A model generated the notes under the pieces. It did no database searches, was not told the DNA's origin, and saw only the letters and a list, made by a program, of their open reading frames with translations. A DNA stretch of 64,000 nucleotides from JAGQOZ01 sp041399205 (GTDB taxonomy: Bacteria > Planctomycetota > Planctomycetia > Pirellulales > Pirellulaceae), in assembly GCA_041399205.1 (NCBI GenBank), contig JAWKTK010000021.1, forward strand, positions 122,042 to 186,041. Direction: 5' to 3'. Of the stretch, positions 11,001 to 20,300 are shown piece after piece (the stretch's first letter is position 1; every line of letters begins with the position of its first letter). A program made the position numbers and the translations under genes.

Positions 11001-14000
11001 GCGGTGGTCAAGGAACAGACGTCGGCGTTGGTGCTTCCATGGCGCTAAACCGCTTGAATCACAATGTGTTGGCGGAAGTTTCAGATGGAGTGACCGTTAG
11101 CGGTGCGCTCAATGGCGTCGACATCCGCGCGGAAGCCGATCATGAAGCAAGTACGATAGCGGAAAACGGTGCGGCGGGAGACGTTGGAGTGGGCGCGGCG
11201 GTGGCCATCGCCATTGCTCATCAACACACCGACGCTCGGTTGGGAACAGGCAATCCGCTGGAGGTGCAGCAAGACGTGGCCGTGTCCGCTACGCATCATT
11301 CGGATTCTCAATCGCAAGTTTCGGCCGAAGCAGCCGGAGCTTCCGCAGGCATCGGAGCGTCCGTGGCGGTCAGCGACATTGACGAAGATGCTGCCGCCGT
11401 TCTAGCTCGGTCAGTTAACTCGAAAGGTAACGTCCAAGTGGAATCGGACATGCAAGTCAGCAGTGTCATTGACGCGAAGGCCAGCGCCGCAGGAAACAGT
11501 AACGCCGACGATACGAACGATGCAGATGCAGAAGCCAACCATCAACGCAACAACAATCCAAATTCGGGCGGACAGAATAACAATCTGCCGTCAGCCGGTG
11601 ACAACGTAGGTTCGGCCAATGCGGATTCTTCGTCAGAAACCAGCACGGAATCCAGCGGTGTGGGCATTGCTGCGGTTGTCGGAGTGAACGCCGTGCGAAC
11701 CAATAATTCGGCATTGATCACCTCCGGAGCTGATGTGGCGACAGACGGAGATGTCACGGTGACGGCGACCAATCATGTCGATGCGATTACCAAAGCCGTG
11801 GGAACCGCTGTGACGTTGGAGCAAGAATCAGACAACATTGGTGCGGCGGTCAGTGTCAATGTGGCGCACGTTGCGAATGCGGCCATCATCAATCAAGGCT
11901 CGCAGATTGAAGCGGCCAATGTCAATCTAACGGCGACAACGTTAGAAGATCAAACCAACGAATTTGTTTCTTGGGGCGCCGCAGCGGCAGGAGGTTCGGG
12001 GGATGTGGGAGCGGCGGGTTCGGTCGGTGTAAACGTCGTGAATTTTGATGCCGAAGCAACGGCACGGTCTGGTTCGAACCTGTTGTCGCACGGTGACTTG
12101 TTGGTGTCGGCCAACAGCCCGCTGGACGTGCAAACGCTGGCAGCTGGAGCCGGATTTTCGCAGGAAACGGCCATCGGCGCGGCGGTCGTGGTTTCCGTAT
12201 TGAATGCCAACACAACGGCCAATATCCATGGTGATGCAGATGCGGCCAGCGAAATGCGAATCGAAGCTGTTACCGAACTGGCGCCCAGCGCTGTTGATCT
12301 GCCGGAATACGATCTTGGTTTGGATCCCACTGCCACCTCGATTGCCGTGGCGGGCGCTGCCAGCGAAGGAGACACCGCGATTGCGGCGGCCGTGGTGATC
12401 AATAAGTTTGCTTTGGCGTCAAACGCTTCGATTGGTAATCAGTCCATGATCAATCAGTCCGGCAGCGTTGTTGCCGCCAATGATCAGGCTGTGGTCGTTT
12501 CCGCCGTCAATGATACGCAAGTGACCAGCTTTGCTGGTTCGCTGGGCGCGTCGCTCGGTTCCTTCGGCTTTGGAGCCGGTTTGGATTTGGGCATCATTGA
12601 CAAACAGACAATGGCGTCGATTGGTAGCGAGGCTGTCGTGGAGGCGCGTGATGCAGTGTCCGTGACTGCCGAATCAACGGACGACTTCACGACACTGGCT
12701 ACCAATCTTGGCGCCAGCGATGGACTGGCCATTGCTGGTTCCGCCTCAGTATATCTAGTCGATTCGCAAACCGACGCGACCATTGGTAACGGCGTTACGC
12801 TGGACGCTGGCGGCAACGCAGAATTAACTGCGGACGGACATTTCAAGCTAATTTCACTGGCAGGTGCATTGGCGTTCGGCAGCGATGCAGGAATCGGTGC
12901 CGCCAACGTTACGCTGCGACACAATGATGTGGTTCAAGCGACCGTCGGTAATCTGGCCGACATCACGGTTGGCGGTGACCAAGGTTTGTCAATCATTGCC
13001 GATTCGTCAGAAGACATCGTCGGTACGTCGGCTGCAGGCGGAGCGTCTTCTTCGGTAGCGATTGCCGGTTCGGCCGACGTCTTGATTTTGAACGAAACCA
13101 CCGTCGCATCGCTTGGCCATTCTAGCCAACTCCAAATCAGTAGCGAAACGCTGGCCCAGCCTAACCTGATTGTCGACACCGACGCGGATACTCGAATTGT
13201 CTCCGTAGCAGGTTCGCTGGCCGTGGGCGGTGATGCGGCGGTAGGATTGGGCGCCGACGTGTCGACGATCACCAAGAACACGGTGGCCATGATCGACTCC
13301 AATGTGACGGCCGAAGTGGAAGGGAATATTTTTGTCACTGCAGATTCAAGCGAAGACATTACGTCCGTCGCGGCGGGACTCAGCATCGGCGGTGATGCGG
13401 GGGTCGCGTTGGATGCCTCAGTACAGGTGATGGACATTGCCACTCGAGCCTTCATTGGTGATGACTACGCCGTCGGTCCGGATTCATGGGGTGTCGGAAA
13501 CGTGGTGGCTAACGGCAGTATTGTCGTAGCGGCGGATGATCGCACCGAAATTGACAAGGTCGTGGGCGCCGGTGCGATTGCCGGTTATGCGGCGATTGGT
13601 GCTGCCGGTGGCGTTTCCACGATTGACAAAAACACGGAAGCCTTCATCGGAGCGGGAGCGAATGTACAGGCCGACGGAAATACGAACGGAATTGCGGTAC
13701 GAACTGGCGAATTTGCCGAATCGTACGTCGCGTCTAATTTGGGTACCACCGGAGTCGAAGCCGAAGGTGGCGTTTCGATCGATGCGGATTCGCAAAGCCT
13801 TGCTGCTGAAGGCGAAGTCGGTCTGGCCCAAATCGACGGTATGGATGCCAATCAAGATGGAGGTTCGGATACGAACGATCCGTCCCTGACGGGCCAGCGA
13901 ATGTTGACGCACGTCATGCAAGAAAACTTTAAGGGGTTGTCGGTGACGGCCACCAATCGAGACGACATGGAAACGTACACGGCCAGTTTGGCCATCAGCG

Positions 14001-16744
14001 GTGTTGCGGGCGTCGCGATATCCGCTGGTGTGAACGTGATCAACGCCAATACCACTGCGTTTGTCGGACAAGCGGCCATGGTCAATCAAGACACCAGTTC
14101 CGCGCATGAACTGCAATCGGTGAACGTGGCGGCGGGCGATGATTTTCATCATGTGGCCGTGACCGGATCGTTGTCCGGCGGTGTGGTGGGTGTCAGTCCG
14201 GCGGTGGGTGTCACCGTCCTCGAAAATACGACTCGTGCCTATCTCGATTCGGCCGTACAGGTCAATGCCCAAGACGATGTTACGGTTCGCGCATTCGGTT
14301 CGGAAGACATTTTGTTGGTGGGTGCGGGATTTGCTGCCGGGACGGTAGGACTAAGCGGCGTGGTGGATGTTTTGTCGGTGGACAATGAAGTTACGGCGTT
14401 GATCGGAAGTGACGCAAATGTGTCAGTGGATGGAGATATCTTGGTGCTGGCGAAAGATCACAGCGATATGGACGTGATTTCCGGAGCGGTGGCGGCAGGA
14501 ACGGTGGGCATTGGAGCGTCGATCGGCGTCATGAAGGTGACCAAAAGCACCAACGCGGTGGTGGATGCGAACGCGTCACTGGACGCCAAAGGGCAGGGGA
14601 CCGCGATCATAGATGTGCTTTCCGGAGACAAGATTGGAGATGGAGACAGCTTTGGGCGAATGTCCGCGCAAGGCGTGATTGTTCAGGCGGAGAGTTCGGA
14701 AGACTTGTTCCACTTGGCGGTTGCCGGTGGAGCGGGCGTGGTGGGCGTCGCCGGTGGTGTAGCCGTGACGATCATCGATTCGGATACTTCTGCCAAGATC
14801 AACGATGGAGCATTTATTAATCAAGGCGATGCGAAAAATGTGTTCGGCCCGAATCAAGGCGTCTTTGTTAATTCGGCAAATGATCTGCAAGGAACGTCGT
14901 TCGCCGGCGGACTCGCTGGTGGCTTGGCCGGCGTGTCGGGCGCTGTGGATGTAGGTATTGTTCGCAGTGATACTCTGGCCGACGTAGGAGACAATGTACA
15001 GCTAAGTGCCGCTCGCGACGTAGGTATCCATGCCGTGGGAATCAAGGATTGGCAAGGCTTTACGTTTAGCGTTTCTGGTGGATTTGCAGCCATCAACGCG
15101 GCAATCTCGGTCTGGACGATCGGCACGCAGATTGAAACGGAATATCAAAACGAAGAAGGGCAGTCATCCAATGCCACAGAAGGTGAAGGCGGACAGCAGG
15201 CTGATCAGGACGCGGCCAACAAGGCCCAGAACGGACATGCGCAGACCACGACTATGTTACATGCCTTTGATGATGACGAAGGCAATGCCAACAACAGCAG
15301 CCAGAAGCAAGTCGGTTTGATCACCGCCAACGCAGCGAATCGAATCACCGCTGCCGCGCCCAGTTCGCAAGCTATCTTGGACGCCATTGCCGATGATGCG
15401 GACGCTGGTACCACCGCCAATGTTGGTACTGGTACGCTGATTCAAGCCGGACGACACATTGAAGTCACTGCAGTAGAGGACTTGGAATTCAATGCAGCCG
15501 TTGGTGGCTTCTCTGCCGGAGTGGCCGGAGTTGGCGCGTCCGTCGGGATTATCAATTCAGCAGCCAACACCACGGCCACGGTGGCTGGAACGCTGCAAGC
15601 CGGTACCAACGGTAACATTCACGTTACAGCCAATTTGGACCAAGATCAAGAAACAATTACGTTGGCGGGACAAGCGGCGGCGCTAGTCGGAATTGGAGCA
15701 TCGGTGGCTGTGCAAAACGATTCAACTCGAGTCAAAGCGACGGCGAACCACATTCTGCAGGCGGACAAAGTACAAGTGGCCGCCATTGCTGCTCAAGACT
15801 TCCAAGGTTCGACGGGACAATTGCAGTCCGGTGCACTTGCCGCCGGCGCTTCGTTTACTCGAATTCAAACCGACGGCGCCATTCTGACGCAGATTCAAGA
15901 CGGAGCTCAAATTGGACAGGGGACTGGTTCCGTGAATAGTTTGGAAGTGGTGGCCGACGCCAATCAGACACTGGAAAATCACACCATCGCTTTGGCAGCA
16001 GGCGGCGTGGCGGTTAGTGCCAACTTTGCCTATGCCGACAACCTTTCGCAGATAGAAGCGAGTATCGGAGATCAAACCAACGTGTCGGTGTCGCAAGGTG
16101 TTTTGGTTCAGGCCGATTCGCAGTCGGACGTGGTAGCCAAAGTACAGAGTGCGACGTTTGGTGCCGGAGCATACGGAGCCAGTTTGGCTCGAGCCACCAT
16201 TCAGCCTTCGGTGATTGCCAAGGTAAATGGTTCGGTCGATGGCGGTGGTGATTTGACCGTGCACAGCAATGTCACGCATGCGGCCGATTCGCAAGCAGAC
16301 GTCGGTAGTGTCGGTATTCTGGATGGAAATACTGGAGCCAGCACGCAAGCAATTATCAATCCTGATATTCAAGCGTCACTGGGTGGTGGAACGGTTGATT
16401 CGTCCGTGGAAATGGACGGCAATGTGACCGTTCAGTCAACTTCACAGAGTGCTGCGAATGCCGAATCATTTGGGTTGTCGTTTGGCGGTTCGACGGGTAT
16501 CGGCATCGTGTTGGCGAATTCGGAAGTTACGCCCCAGGTGGACACGTTTATCGGTACCGATTCATTGGTTCGCGCCGGTCAAGCAATTCGCGTGCGAACG
16601 CAGCATAATCAAGACGAAAAGGGAGCGCCATCGCCAATGCTGACGCACCGGGAGGCGGTGTGTTGGTTGGTGCGAATGGCACTCTTGTTTCGGCGATCGA
16701 CCGTCCAGAATTGGACAACCGAGTGGAAGTGGGGAGTGTACTGA
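8003..16744 (+). CDS. Giant adhesin-like repeat protein with LE.R..L N-terminal motif, N-terminal part (frameshifted at about 16620)
   Basis: First and largest part of a gene that spans 8003-22985. I chose the ATG at 8003 (MSRSRNRRRRSQS): AAGGA stands 8 bases upstream, and the Arg-rich start followed by MSLEALEARTLLAADL matches the planctomycete LEPR-type export motif. The rest is thousands of residues of low-complexity beta repeats rich in Ala, Gly, Val, Asp and Ser, with no aromatic cores. Units of roughly 60-100 residues recur with a signature like VGAAVAVNV followed by A.I..GA.I and then V.A....T, as expected for a long beta-helix or stacked beta fibre. Acidic Asp/Asn/Gln runs (for example DDQDQDDDDQTQD near 8950) suggest calcium binding. 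True coding leaves this frame at about 16615-16623 (GACGAAAAGGG), where one base appears to be missing, so the last 40 or so residues before 16744 are out of frame. Probably a cell-surface or matrix protein. Confidence 0.88.
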   Translation: MSRSRNRRRRSQSRHVGRHQQGNRNHTQRVFAKMSLEALEARTLLAADLAYPADPFDSLVTDFTLVAELNDDEPILRLLDTNSLNEIAAVPLDDPGDVTVSITRSNLPEAFGDTLRIDLNTFNVLDAFVSNNGGLLTIDFDGGLEVPFVSDDTVLVEGNGVYALNYGVQFDSTSAIAFDVGAITLDGDFLVESDTAITLATSNITADNIELLANDAKIGQADDDNLLNMLSLPSAEVTIKDGQLNAGNISIQAIASADVTIDMEELLDGSVTIGAAVAVADARVFIGGDAQINASGNLVVQADSDVQTDVLRVPQDDQDQDDDDQTQDAAVASSVVNSNSSVLITDQASLSANGTVTVNANNQATVSTIADGTLGSGDAGAILATTSITGDTTVEVSGQAMIEAVGAVHIAAVSDRSATTHAIATAEGATEDGDNSTNTRTQDALEENNAETSDGDVTLAAAVAVNTIIGNTTTQIQGASITSTAGNIIIQSNATHNAVALADGTSATGSEGTGVGIGVGIGVVKGDATVQFGDSTTLQANAVLASSQVIDGSSQVDAKSGPSGDAEGADVGVAGALALNTSVVDARTEVAEGANINLAGSDLLLAAHSTTVDAATATPAETPQGESLGVGASVAINIADHQTQALIQDGANIFKVNNLSLDAQSAHTVNTQATSAAAGGTGIAAVVAVTIANEDTQAEVRSGDALETGGNVTLHAQHLAIHNTAAEGDAEGSENAAVGAAVGLSCVNERADASLQREAILGGHLDVLSTSAGLANVTTTATAQGTSGDGEGDPNVDSQADSQRNFGDQAAASNGARSTSDSEATPSASTSDGAVSVAAAVGVNLNKVVSQAKLSGQKLIQSAGITSVRSEANHDVLTTADATATSEDSAGVGAAVAINVGRVTNRAVVDDATPLRNLGLTVQAEMQNVLEDTTHRFTADAQSGAGGGDVGVAGAVAINLVDTDSIAQIQGTTINAGSGDLLVHARAQTASNSSATPASGGGQGTDVGVGASMALNRLNHNVLAEVSDGVTVSGALNGVDIRAEADHEASTIAENGAAGDVGVGAAVAIAIAHQHTDARLGTGNPLEVQQDVAVSATHHSDSQSQVSAEAAGASAGIGASVAVSDIDEDAAAVLARSVNSKGNVQVESDMQVSSVIDAKASAAGNSNADDTNDADAEANHQRNNNPNSGGQNNNLPSAGDNVGSANADSSSETSTESSGVGIAAVVGVNAVRTNNSALITSGADVATDGDVTVTATNHVDAITKAVGTAVTLEQESDNIGAAVSVNVAHVANAAIINQGSQIEAANVNLTATTLEDQTNEFVSWGAAAAGGSGDVGAAGSVGVNVVNFDAEATARSGSNLLSHGDLLVSANSPLDVQTLAAGAGFSQETAIGAAVVVSVLNANTTANIHGDADAASEMRIEAVTELAPSAVDLPEYDLGLDPTATSIAVAGAASEGDTAIAAAVVINKFALASNASIGNQSMINQSGSVVAANDQAVVVSAVNDTQVTSFAGSLGASLGSFGFGAGLDLGIIDKQTMASIGSEAVVEARDAVSVTAESTDDFTTLATNLGASDGLAIAGSASVYLVDSQTDATIGNGVTLDAGGNAELTADGHFKLISLAGALAFGSDAGIGAANVTLRHNDVVQATVGNLADITVGGDQGLSIIADSSEDIVGTSAAGGASSSVAIAGSADVLILNETTVASLGHSSQLQISSETLAQPNLIVDTDADTRIVSVAGSLAVGGDAAVGLGADVSTITKNTVAMIDSNVTAEVEGNIFVTADSSEDITSVAAGLSIGGDAGVALDASVQVMDIATRAFIGDDYAVGPDSWGVGNVVANGSIVVAADDRTEIDKVVGAGAIAGYAAIGAAGGVSTIDKNTEAFIGAGANVQADGNTNGIAVRTGEFAESYVASNLGTTGVEAEGGVSIDADSQSLAAEGEVGLAQIDGMDANQDGGSDTNDPSLTGQRMLTHVMQENFKGLSVTATNRDDMETYTASLAISGVAGVAISAGVNVINANTTAFVGQAAMVNQDTSSAHELQSVNVAAGDDFHHVAVTGSLSGGVVGVSPAVGVTVLENTTRAYLDSAVQVNAQDDVTVRAFGSEDILLVGAGFAAGTVGLSGVVDVLSVDNEVTALIGSDANVSVDGDILVLAKDHSDMDVISGAVAAGTVGIGASIGVMKVTKSTNAVVDANASLDAKGQGTAIIDVLSGDKIGDGDSFGRMSAQGVIVQAESSEDLFHLAVAGGAGVVGVAGGVAVTIIDSDTSAKINDGAFINQGDAKNVFGPNQGVFVNSANDLQGTSFAGGLAGGLAGVSGAVDVGIVRSDTLADVGDNVQLSAARDVGIHAVGIKDWQGFTFSVSGGFAAINAAISVWTIGTQIETEYQNEEGQSSNATEGEGGQQADQDAANKAQNGHAQTTTMLHAFDDDEGNANNSSQKQVGLITANAANRITAAAPSSQAILDAIADDADAGTTANVGTGTLIQAGRHIEVTAVEDLEFNAAVGGFSAGVAGVGASVGIINSAANTTATVAGTLQAGTNGNIHVTANLDQDQETITLAGQAAALVGIGASVAVQNDSTRVKATANHILQADKVQVAAIAAQDFQGSTGQLQSGALAAGASFTRIQTDGAILTQIQDGAQIGQGTGSVNSLEVVADANQTLENHTIALAAGGVAVSANFAYADNLSQIEASIGDQTNVSVSQGVLVQADSQSDVVAKVQSATFGAGAYGASLARATIQPSVIAKVNGSVDGGGDLTVHSNVTHAADSQADVGSVGILDGNTGASTQAIINPDIQASLGGGTVDSSVEMDGNVTVQSTSQSAANAESFGLSFGGSTGIGIVLANSEVTPQVDTFIGTDSLVRAGQAIRVRTQHNQDEKGAPSPMLTHREAVCWLVRMALLFRRSTVQNWTTEWKWGVY

Positions 16745-17352
16745 GTGCCGGCGGCGCAGTGGAAGTTTCAGCCAGTAGTTTCCAAATGGCCGATGCTACT
16801 GGCGACGCATTGGTTGCAGGTGGCTTAGTGTCGATCGGCGGCATTGCGGCTTCCGCCGACGCTACCGGGGAAACTCGTTCTCATCTGCACGGCACCGTCA
16901 AGGAAGCACAGACCATTAGCGTGTTAGCGAATGCGATTGAATCCGCTAACGCTCGTACAGAAGCGGTCAATGGCGGCGGATTTGGTTCGGGACAGGCATC
17001 GTTTGCCAGTGCCAAGGTGGGTGACCCGGATTCTACAAGCGATGGTGTGTTGGCTTATGTTGGCGATAGTTCGCAGCTGAACGCCAGTGGCTCTGTCCTG
17101 GTGCAGGCTGATTCGTCCGCCGACGCGCAAGCCGAAGCGTTGGGCGTTTCTGCTGCCGGAGCCTTGGCCGTGGAGTGGGAGTCAGCGAAGCAACGATTGA
17201 TTCGCAAGTTCGCAGCGAATTGCAGGATGACGTCACGGTGCTCGCTGGATCGTTGCAAGTGGTTTCGCGTCACAATACGGATGGCAACGGCGCCCCGACG
17301 AGCGAAACGGCTCGAGCCACCAGCTGGGCTGCGGCGGGTTCGGCCGGAGTGA
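16660..17352 (+). CDS. Giant adhesin-like protein, middle part in a shifted frame
   Basis: This frame carries on the same repeat protein: GSAIANADAPGGGVLVGAN can be read from 16621 directly after the first break, and the product keeps the VGAAVAV-like composition (FGSGQASFASAKVGDP, VLVQADSSADAQAEALGVSA). It is genuine coding only from about 16621 to 17172. There GTGGAGTGGGA appears to have lost one G: with a G restored, the text reads AVGVGVSEATIDSQV and enters the next frame. The residues after that point, to the stop at 17352, are out of frame. Starts inside this segment are artefacts of the two breaks. It should not be counted as a separate gene. Confidence 0.7.
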   Translation: MLVGANGTLVSAIDRPELDNRVEVGSVLSAGGAVEVSASSFQMADATGDALVAGGLVSIGGIAASADATGETRSHLHGTVKEAQTISVLANAIESANARTEAVNGGGFGSGQASFASAKVGDPDSTSDGVLAYVGDSSQLNASGSVLVQADSSADAQAEALGVSAAGALAVEWESAKQRLIRKFAANCRMTSRCSLDRCKWFRVTIRMATAPRRAKRLEPPAGLRRVRPE

Positions 17353-20300
17353 CAGTGGGCGCAGTGGTGGCACCGGCGACGGCGTCGGCAGACGTTCTGG
17401 CGGCAATTGGTGACGGTTCGAATGTCAATGTGGCCGGTGGCGACGTGGATGTGCGAGCGTACAGTTCGAATCACGCGATTTCTAATCCCTTGAATTTAGC
17501 TTTCGGCGGTTTGGCTGGCGTAGGTATCACTCAATCCCAAGCGACATCCAGCGGTTCGACGAAAGCCATTTTGGCTGGTTCCGTCGAAGCTCCGGGAAAT
17601 TCGAATGGCGCCGATACCGTCGAGGTAATTGCGCTGGATACCAGTATTGCCGAAGCAGAAGCCACGGCGTCGGCGTTTGCTGGGTTGGCGGCTGCGTCAT
17701 CTACTTCGGCCAGCAGCCATGTGGAACCAACGGTACAGGCATCCGTCGGTGACGGGGATGAAATTCGCACTGCGGGTAACATTCGTCTGGAAGCTAGGTC
17801 TGTGACCGACGCACCCGCTTACGCTTCCGGAGCGACGATTGCGGCGGGCGGTGCCGCCGGTAGTTCGGTTGCCCAATCGAATTTGCAGCCACACGTCCAT
17901 GCGTCGGTCGGAGAAAACGCGTTGCTAAATTCATTCTTGGGAACCATCAATATCTCGGCGACGCACAATCGTAATACCGAAGACAACGGAGCGAATGCTG
18001 TGGCGACCACTTCCAGCGGAGGACTATTTGTCGGTCTGAGCGGTGCTAGTGCAACGGCCAATATCGAACTAGATATCCAAGCGGACGTGCAAGGTGATCT
18101 ACTCGCCCGGCCAGGCGTGAGTGTTTCCGCGTATTCGGAAAATCGCAGTAATGCCACGGCGTCGGGAATTGGCGTTGGTGGACTCGCCGGCGTGGGCACG
18201 ACCAACGCGGCGGCTGACATTGGTGGTTCGCAACTGGTGACCATTGGCGATGTCGAGATGAATTCTGGTACCGATGTGTCGATTATCAATCGCGCGGAAA
18301 GTGATGCAGTAGCGGATGTCGCCAGTGTCACCGGAGGTGTGTTCGCCAGCGCCGGAGCGAACTTGGCATCCGCTATGGTTGATCCCACCGTTCACACCAC
18401 CGTGGCTAACGGTGCGGATTTGGAGGCGGGACAGGATCTGCGATTAGTCACCAGTTCGCTGGGTGACGCCACCGCTTCGACAACCGGAGTTGGCGTGGCA
18501 GGTGGTGTGAGTTTCACCGGTTCGGCTAGTCAGGCGACACTGGATGCGGATGTTGCCACGATAGTCGGTGTGGGACAGTTTAAGGCGGGACGCGATCTGC
18601 TGGTGCACGCCTTCCATAACGCTTCTGCCGGTGGCGTTTCAGGTGACAATGCCGAAGCGACTGCCAGTGCGTCCGGTGGTGCGGCAGTCGCGGCGGCCAG
18701 CGGCGCGATTGCCAACGCCACGGCAACAGCTCAGGTCCACGCGGCATTGGGTGGCAGTGGTGCGAAGATTCAAGCCGGTTCAGGGCGAACCGAAGTGTAT
18801 GCTCGCAACAGTAACGATACGTTGGCCAATGCAGACGGCGTGACGCTGGCGGGAGTTGTCGGTGTGGGTGCGAATCTCACGAATGCCGAATCGAGTGGTG
18901 AAACGACGGCTGAATTGGCGTCGGGTTCCCAAGTGATGGGACATGGTCTGGAAGTGGAGGCTCGCAGCACCGATCTGGCGACGGCCATTTCCAAGGCTTC
19001 CGCTGGCGGCATCTTGGGTAGTGGAGACGCTACAGCCGCTGCGGCGGTGGCCAAGCCAAGCATCACGTCGACGATAGGAAGCGGAGTGGACGCGGAATTG
19101 ACCGGTGACGTGTTGGTGTCAGCACAGTCGACCACCGAAACCGATTCGTTGGCGGAAGGCAAAGCGTTGGCTGGAGGTGTTTCTGGCGGTTCATCCAACG
19201 CTTTGGCCGTAGAAGATTTTGCGCTGAATTCGTCCGTTGGCAGCCAAGCGTCGATCGTGACTGAAGGCGCGATTCAAGTGTTGGCTTTGCATAACGACAA
19301 AATCAGCGTCTACAACGGGGCGTTTGATGGCGCGACGGACGTGAATTTGGCTGCCAATTCAATTGACTTACCAGGATTGCATGGTCTCAGCAGTGGCGAC
19401 CGAGTTACCTATTCCGATGATAGCGGCACGACCATCGGCGGACTGGCGGATGGGCAGTCCTATGCTGTTTTTGTGGTGGATGAAAATCGACTTCGCTTGG
19501 GACAGACTTTCAGCGGTCCGCAAGTAGACGCCCAGGAAGATGTCATTCGCTTTACGTACACGCACGGCTTGGAAACTGGGCAGCGAGTCTTCTATACCAC
19601 GAATAACAATCCCGGAACGATAGGTGGCTTAGCGAACGGTAATGCCTATTTTGTGCGAGTCATCGACGCCTACACCATCAAGTTGTACTCGACGGCGTTG
19701 GGAGCGAATTCGGCTAGTCTGAGCTTCAATCCGCAAGCCGATCTGCTGAACAATCAGATCACGTTGCCCGCGCACGGTTTGGTGGACAACCAAGCGGTGA
19801 CCTACGAAGCACCGGCGAATCAGGAATTCGCAGGAGCGTGGATTAATCCCCAGGATCATTCGATTTCGTTCGCGTCCTTTGTCGCGGCCGAAGGTGACTT
19901 GGTGGAAGATCACGGATTTCAGTCGGGCGATTTGATCACCTATCAAGCGGAAGGGCAAGACGTAACAGGGTTGGTCAATGGCGGCCAGTATTACGTCGTC
20001 CGTTTGGATGCAAGTCGGTTGCAGTTGGCCACCGACGCCGAGGGCAGTGATATCATTGAAATCGCGAACCCAGACCAAAACAACATTACGCTGCATCGCA
20101 TCAGCATGGCGAACGAAATTCCCTTGGCCAATTTGCAGTCTGGACGAACCTACTATGTTGATTTGGTGGATGCCAACACCATTGCGTTGCGAAACAATCC
20201 GGATGGCCCGGCGATCAATTTGAATTCGGGCAGTGTTTTGGGTTCGCACGGAATTCGACCGGCCGGCGTGGAAATCTCGAGTGGCGGAGTCGATTCGCTA

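Noticed and set aside
16600..17180. Programmed frameshifting in the giant gene
   Set aside because: No slippery heptamer with a downstream structure was seen at either site, and both are repaired by adding one base in a short homopolymer, as in unrelated genes close by.
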